DNA from: Chloroflexota bacterium | Lineage (GTDB): Bacteria > Chloroflexota > Anaerolineae > B4-G1 | Assembly: GCA_024232355.1 (NCBI GenBank) | Contig: JAAEPW010000600.1 | Span: 1-7,474, forward strand | Direction of reading: 5' to 3' | Length of the DNA: 7,474 nucleotides | Shown here: positions 4,948 through 7,474 of the stretch, in pieces | How the letters are laid out: each line of letters opens with the position of its first letter | Numbering within the stretch: position 1 is the first letter of the stretch | Notes under the pieces: model-generated | Seen by the model: only the letters and a program-made list of their open reading frames with translations | The model's database searches: none | Told to the model about the DNA's origin: nothing | Program-made: the position numbers and the translations under genes

Positions 4948-5921
4948 GCGAAAGGCTTTTCATCACGGGCGGCTATACCCGTGACCGACATTGGGAAAAT
5001 ATTTACCACGACCTGCATGATCTTTATGGTCCAATGATTGGTATAGAAGGCCCGACCATGTGGTTTGTCTACAAACGACACATCCAGCATAGTCCGGATC
5101 ACCTTCTAACAGACATGGCGTGGCCATCGCACAAGCAACTAGCAAAATTCTACGGTGTCGGAGAGACCAAGCTCAGAAACGCACGGGAAAGACTTGAAAA
5201 AGCGGGACTGATTACTGTGACTCGAGGTCGCGACCTAGCCTCACAATCACAATGGCACTATGACCACCAACTTTTGAACGGTGGGAAAACACAAAATGGG
5301 GCCATTACCCTATCGGACTTGGCAGCATTGGGGATACAAAACCCAGCCAGAGCCATGTTCATCAAAATCCACGACCCCCTCACATTCCACCCGTTTTGCA
5401 ACAAGTTTAACTTTTCTTACTCGCCCATAATCAAATACAACAAGTGGGAAATGGAATTCGATGACTATGGTGGTCGTATCTATGGGCCGAACAGACTTTT
5501 GGCAGCCGTCCGCTACATCGAGAATAACCTGAGCGCTGCCCCTTCCGACCGGTATCATTGGCCGCTGATCACCGAGGAACAAATCCGTTCACTGCTCCGC
5601 TGCAAAGACGACGACTATGAAACGATCGAGATCTGTCGCCGTATGCTGCAACGCAAAGCCAGAATCGCGGGAGCTGCACCAGGGTCAATTCTGCCTGACC
5701 ACGTACTCGCCAAACTGCGGCAACTTGGTTGGCAAGGCGACACTGCCGAGGTTGAGCAGCACTTTGCAACCAATCCACAAAGAGTCATCGACCTGCTACT
5801 ACAGGCCCTCACCGCCGCAACAGTACAACGAAACGGTCAACAGACGGTCAAAAATCCAGCCGCATTATTCCGAACTCTACTCCGTGACCTAGGAGAACCA
5901 TCCGAATTTAACTTGCACTAG
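4944..5921 (+). CDS. Winged-helix replication-initiator-like protein (replisome organizer type)
   Basis: This is a 325-aa soluble protein. Residues about 55-97 (WPSHKQLAKFYGVG, then KLRNARERLEKAGLI) form a clear winged helix-turn-helix of the kind found in plasmid and phage replication initiators and GntR-like proteins. The C-terminal part (about 270-320) contains HFATNPQRVIDLLL and VKNPAALFRTLLRDLG, resembling the NPAA/NPAG-type helical end of replisome-organizer or DnaD-like proteins. The middle part (115-230) is not recognised. The start has GGAG at 4933-4936 and overlaps the stop of the preceding small ORF. Its stop lies inside the first 31-bp repeat of a repeat array with an AT-rich core, which fits an initiator next to its binding sites. 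A transcriptional regulator is the main alternative. Confidence 0.6.
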   Translation: MSERLFITGGYTRDRHWENIYHDLHDLYGPMIGIEGPTMWFVYKRHIQHSPDHLLTDMAWPSHKQLAKFYGVGETKLRNARERLEKAGLITVTRGRDLASQSQWHYDHQLLNGGKTQNGAITLSDLAALGIQNPARAMFIKIHDPLTFHPFCNKFNFSYSPIIKYNKWEMEFDDYGGRIYGPNRLLAAVRYIENNLSAAPSDRYHWPLITEEQIRSLLRCKDDDYETIEICRRMLQRKARIAGAAPGSILPDHVLAKLRQLGWQGDTAEVEQHFATNPQRVIDLLLQALTAATVQRNGQQTVKNPAALFRTLLRDLGEPSEFNLH

Positions 5922-5950
5922 TTAGGGGCTTGGTGCGTAGGAGATGCAAG
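5920..5950 (-). repeat. 31-bp repeat, copy 1 (inverted)
   Basis: On the minus strand it reads CTTGCATCT, a 4-base variable part (CCTA), then CGCACCAAGCCCCTAACT. It overlaps the stop codon of the rep-like gene. The two constant blocks match copies 2 and 3 exactly. Confidence 0.9.
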
Positions 5951-6071
5951 CCCGGTCTGTGACGCAGAAAGAGACTATACGAAAAATCAATAAAAGGAGA
6001 ATGAAAGCGGGCAACAAAAATCTGTCACAAGACATATATCTGTAGTTCTTATGCAGTTACAAATGCAAGCC

Positions 6072-6102
6072 CTTGCATCTATGGCGCACCAAGCCCCTAA
6101 CT
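6072..6102 (+). repeat. 31-bp repeat, copy 2
   Basis: It reads CTTGCATCT, variable ATGG, then CGCACCAAGCCCCTAACT. It is immediately preceded by ATGCAAG (6063-6069), giving a perfect 7-bp palindrome ATGCAAG-CC-CTTGCAT (6063-6078). It could pair with copy 1 in single-stranded form. Confidence 0.9.
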
Positions 6103-6105
6103 GAG

Positions 6106-6136
6106 CTTGCATCTGTGACGCACCAAGCCCCTAACT
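6106..6136 (+). repeat. 31-bp repeat, copy 3
   Basis: It reads CTTGCATCT, variable GTGA, then CGCACCAAGCCCCTAACT. It repeats copy 2 directly with a 34-bp period and ends 5 bp before the conserved leader B. Confidence 0.9.
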
Positions 6137-6141
6137 GATTT

Positions 6142-6251
6142 GAGGCCACCGGCTTCTACCCGGTGGCCCCTGACGGGAGTGGAGCCCAACCAGAGCATCT
6201 CCCGCCAGCCATATTATACATGGCAACCAAAGGTTGCACAAAAGGAGCCTA
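6142..6251 (+). promoter_or_regulatory. Structured 5' leader, copy B (two tandem hairpins plus a third small one)
   Basis: Hairpin 1 has the same 9-bp stem as leader A, GGCCACCGG (6144-6152) with CCGGTGGCC (6160-6168), and again a 7-nt loop of different sequence. Hairpin 2 pairs 6170-6179 with 6199-6208, with one mismatch, around a 19-nt loop ending in GAGCAT; its sequence differs from leader A but the helix is kept. An extra hairpin, GCAACC-AAA-GGTTGC (6223-6237), lies just before AAAGGAG and the ATG at 6252. Confidence 0.7.
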
Positions 6252-6686
6252 ATGCCAACCAGTTACAATGTACCACTCTTGACCACCGTCGAGAAAATAG
6301 AACGCATCATCACAACCCTGACCGATCTTGATCGGAAACTCGCCTACCTTCGCGCCGACGTTGCTGACCTCGAGACCGCCGGAATCTGCACTGGCAGCGC
6401 CGCGTGGAGACACGACAATGGCACAGCGCCAAAAATGTACGCCAACCACGGGATGAGACAATCCTGTCCCGTTCACGGCGAGCCGCCCGCCAACGGTCGC
6501 CTGCGCTCCTACGTCGGCCTTGACCCCGCCCGCCAGGCTCAGGCTCGGGCCACTATGGACCGGTGCAGGAAAAAGGCCGAGCTTGAGCAGCAGATCGGCC
6601 ACGTCGAGATACAAGTCTCGCGCATCGAACGCGCCATCACCAACGCCTACTATGCCGCCAGTAATCAACAACGATGGGAGTGGTGA
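6252..6686 (+). CDS. Small Cys/His-motif protein, paralog B (144 aa), unknown function
   Basis: This is the paralog of the 4338-4805 product. It shares RADVADLE..GICTG, WR, APKM, H-x5-SCPVHG and GRLRSYVG-x-D in the same order. Candidate metal ligands are the ICTG cysteine and the H-x5-C-x2-H cluster. N- and C-terminal segments are helical and probably coiled-coil: EKIERIITTLTDLDRKL at the start, and KKAELEQQIGHVEIQ near the end. The start at 6252 is chosen over an upstream ATG at 6234 because AAAGGAG (6241-6247) precedes it and because it aligns with the MP start and leader of paralog A. It lacks the CSNC found there. It leads an operon with a membrane protein and a lipoprotein. Its last codons TGG-GAG-TGG-TGA carry the ribosome binding site of the next gene. 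Confidence 0.78.
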   Translation: MPTSYNVPLLTTVEKIERIITTLTDLDRKLAYLRADVADLETAGICTGSAAWRHDNGTAPKMYANHGMRQSCPVHGEPPANGRLRSYVGLDPARQAQARATMDRCRKKAELEQQIGHVEIQVSRIERAITNAYYAASNQQRWEW

Positions 6687-6689
6687 ACT

Positions 6690-7187
6690 ATGGAAAATCT
6701 ACCCAATCAAACCCTGATTATCTTTTTAGGAATCGGCATCGTGGCCCTGCTCTGGCTCGCCATGCGCTTTGGCCGCACCATCGGCATGGTCGTGCTCGTC
6801 CTTGGCCTGCTTGTTGTAGCCATCCTGGGTGCCGCCGCTCTCGCCACTCAAGCAAGCGCAAACCTGCAAACAGCCACAGCAGCAAAAGAAGCAGTGGAAG
6901 CCGTCAAGGTGGCATCAGTAGGACAGTCAATCACCTTCGTGCTCGTCGCGCTGGGGGTTGGCTTGGCCGTCGGGGGCATGGGCGTCGTCACGCTGAGCGC
7001 GTTGGGGGTTACTGGCTGGTTTGCAGTTCGCTACCAGCTGGCCCAGCGTGACAATTTGCGGATAGGCAGCAACCCCCGTCGGCGATTGCCAGAGAGCGCG
7101 CAGGCCGGGCAAATCTTTTACGTCACAGATGACGTCGACGATGGTGTTGACCTCTCTAATTTAGATCTACAAGAATGGGGGTGGTGA
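6690..7187 (+). CDS. Small integral membrane protein (three predicted segments), 165 aa
   Basis: I do not recognise this family. The N-terminus holds two hydrophobic segments at about residues 8-25 (LIIFLGIGIVALLWLAM) and 31-53 (a Gly/Leu/Val-rich stretch ending in AILGAAALA). An Ala-rich amphipathic stretch (about 54-78, ASANLQTATAAKEAVEAVK) follows. A long Gly/Val-rich hydrophobic segment spans about 80-112. The C-terminal tail is soluble, first basic (NPRRR) then acidic (TDDVDDGVDLSNLDL). The ATG follows the previous stop by 3 nt, using GGGAG at 6676-6680, so it is co-translated with paralog B. The next gene is a lipoprotein, which suggests a cell-envelope complex such as part of a transfer apparatus. 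That role is inference from context only. Confidence 0.7.
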   Translation: MENLPNQTLIIFLGIGIVALLWLAMRFGRTIGMVVLVLGLLVVAILGAAALATQASANLQTATAAKEAVEAVKVASVGQSITFVLVALGVGLAVGGMGVVTLSALGVTGWFAVRYQLAQRDNLRIGSNPRRRLPESAQAGQIFYVTDDVDDGVDLSNLDLQEWGW

Positions 7188-7189
7188 CG

Positions 7190-7474
7190 ATGAAACGGAT
7201 AATGATCCTGATCCTGGCCGTGCTTCTGCTCTCCGGCTGTGAAGAATACGCCACCTACACGCCAAGCGCCGCCGACCTGACAGCCCTCGCCGAACAAATG
7301 CCAGAAGGCCCCACAAAAGACGCCGTGGTAGGTACGGCAGTGGCGCGTTATGAAGCCGCGGCCCAGGCCGAGAATACCATCACGGCCGCCCAGGCGATGG
7401 AGAGCGCGGCCCGCGCTGATCTGGAGCGCGTTCAACTAGAGATGACCGCCGAGGCCCAACAGACGGCCCAGGCC
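7190..7474 (+). CDS. Ala-rich lipoprotein, partial (runs off the window)
   Basis: 95 codons are visible without a stop, so the gene continues beyond the window. The N-terminus MKRIMILILAVLLLSGC is a short, classical lipoprotein signal with lipobox LLSG-C; C17 would be the lipidated residue after signal peptidase II cleavage. The mature part starts EEYATYTPSAADLTALAEQ and becomes a long Ala/Gln/Glu-rich helix (from about residue 50) likely to form a coiled coil. The start lies 2 nt after the previous stop, with the G-rich run TGGGGGTGG (7176-7184) as ribosome binding site. The operon layout links it to the membrane protein upstream. Function is unknown. Confidence 0.82.
   Translation, partial: MKRIMILILAVLLLSGCEEYATYTPSAADLTALAEQMPEGPTKDAVVGTAVARYEAAAQAENTITAAQAMESAARADLERVQLEMTAEAQQTAQA

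Larger units (their letters stand above)
5920..6136. other. Candidate replication origin or regulatory array (three 31-bp repeats plus AT-rich core)
   Basis: Three 31-bp repeats, one inverted and two direct, flank an AT-rich stretch of about 100 bp (5965-6062). No convincing gene lies inside; an ORF of 14 codons at 6001 has its GGAG only 1-2 nt before the ATG. The neighbour is a winged-helix initiator-like gene, which suggests iterons and a DNA-unwinding region. The direct copies also sit right before the leader of the next operon, so an operator role for them is a real alternative. Confidence 0.4.

Noticed and set aside
6001..6045. 14-codon ORF in the repeat array, as a leader peptide
   Set aside because: The GGAG is only 1-2 nt from the ATG, and nothing in the peptide suggests attenuation.
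5920..6136. CRISPR array
   Set aside because: Only three copies, one inverted; the two direct ones are separated by 3 bp rather than a spacer, and no cas genes are present.

Overview
The window is an accessory, mobile-element-rich region of a bacterial genome. Most families are recognisable only at domain level. Base composition is moderate to slightly GC-rich. Starts are mostly ATG with strong GGAG-type ribosome binding sites. The mix of an ExeA-like ATPase with a DDE transposase, a Prim-Pol protein and unfamiliar Cys/His small proteins is the kind seen in Chloroflexota (Anaerolineae-like) genomes. That assignment is an impression from gene content, not something the sequence proves.

Region 1 (about 59-2828, + strand) is a tightly packed three-gene operon. 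It holds a DD35E transposase remnant, an ExeA/TniB-like AAA+ ATPase, and a primase-polymerase-like protein with a C-terminal CHC2-type zinc finger. The transposase lacks its 5' part and is frameshifted by a 26-bp insert. The ATPase starts immediately after the transposase stop, and the Prim-Pol gene overlaps the ATPase by ATGA. Three copies of one short palindromic repeat sit inside the transposase and ATPase genes. Two are 27-nt in-frame inserts, and the third is 26 nt and breaks the frame. A perfect 13-bp hairpin terminator closes the operon.

Region 2 (about 2870-4089) holds a minus-strand tyrosine recombinase that ends just before the expected catalytic tyrosine. A divergent 99-aa gene of unknown function follows. 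The gap between them carries a plausible promoter whose -10 box sits inside an 8-bp inverted repeat.

Region 3 (about 4090-7474, + strand) looks like the backbone of a plasmid or integrative element. Two paralogous small proteins with a conserved C/H/C/H pattern each follow a leader containing two tandem hairpins; these leaders are conserved in structure but not fully in sequence. Between the paralogs are a broken 45-codon ORF, a winged-helix replication-initiator-like gene, and a block of three 31-bp repeats around an AT-rich core that may be an origin or a regulatory array. After the second paralog come a three-segment membrane protein and the start of a lipoprotein gene that runs off the window. 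These last genes are coupled by Shine-Dalgarno sequences embedded in the 3' end of the preceding gene.

The most interesting items are the protein-inserting palindromic repeat, the duplicated double-hairpin leader with its paralog pair, the transposase-ATPase-Prim-Pol operon, and the repeat array next to the rep-like gene.
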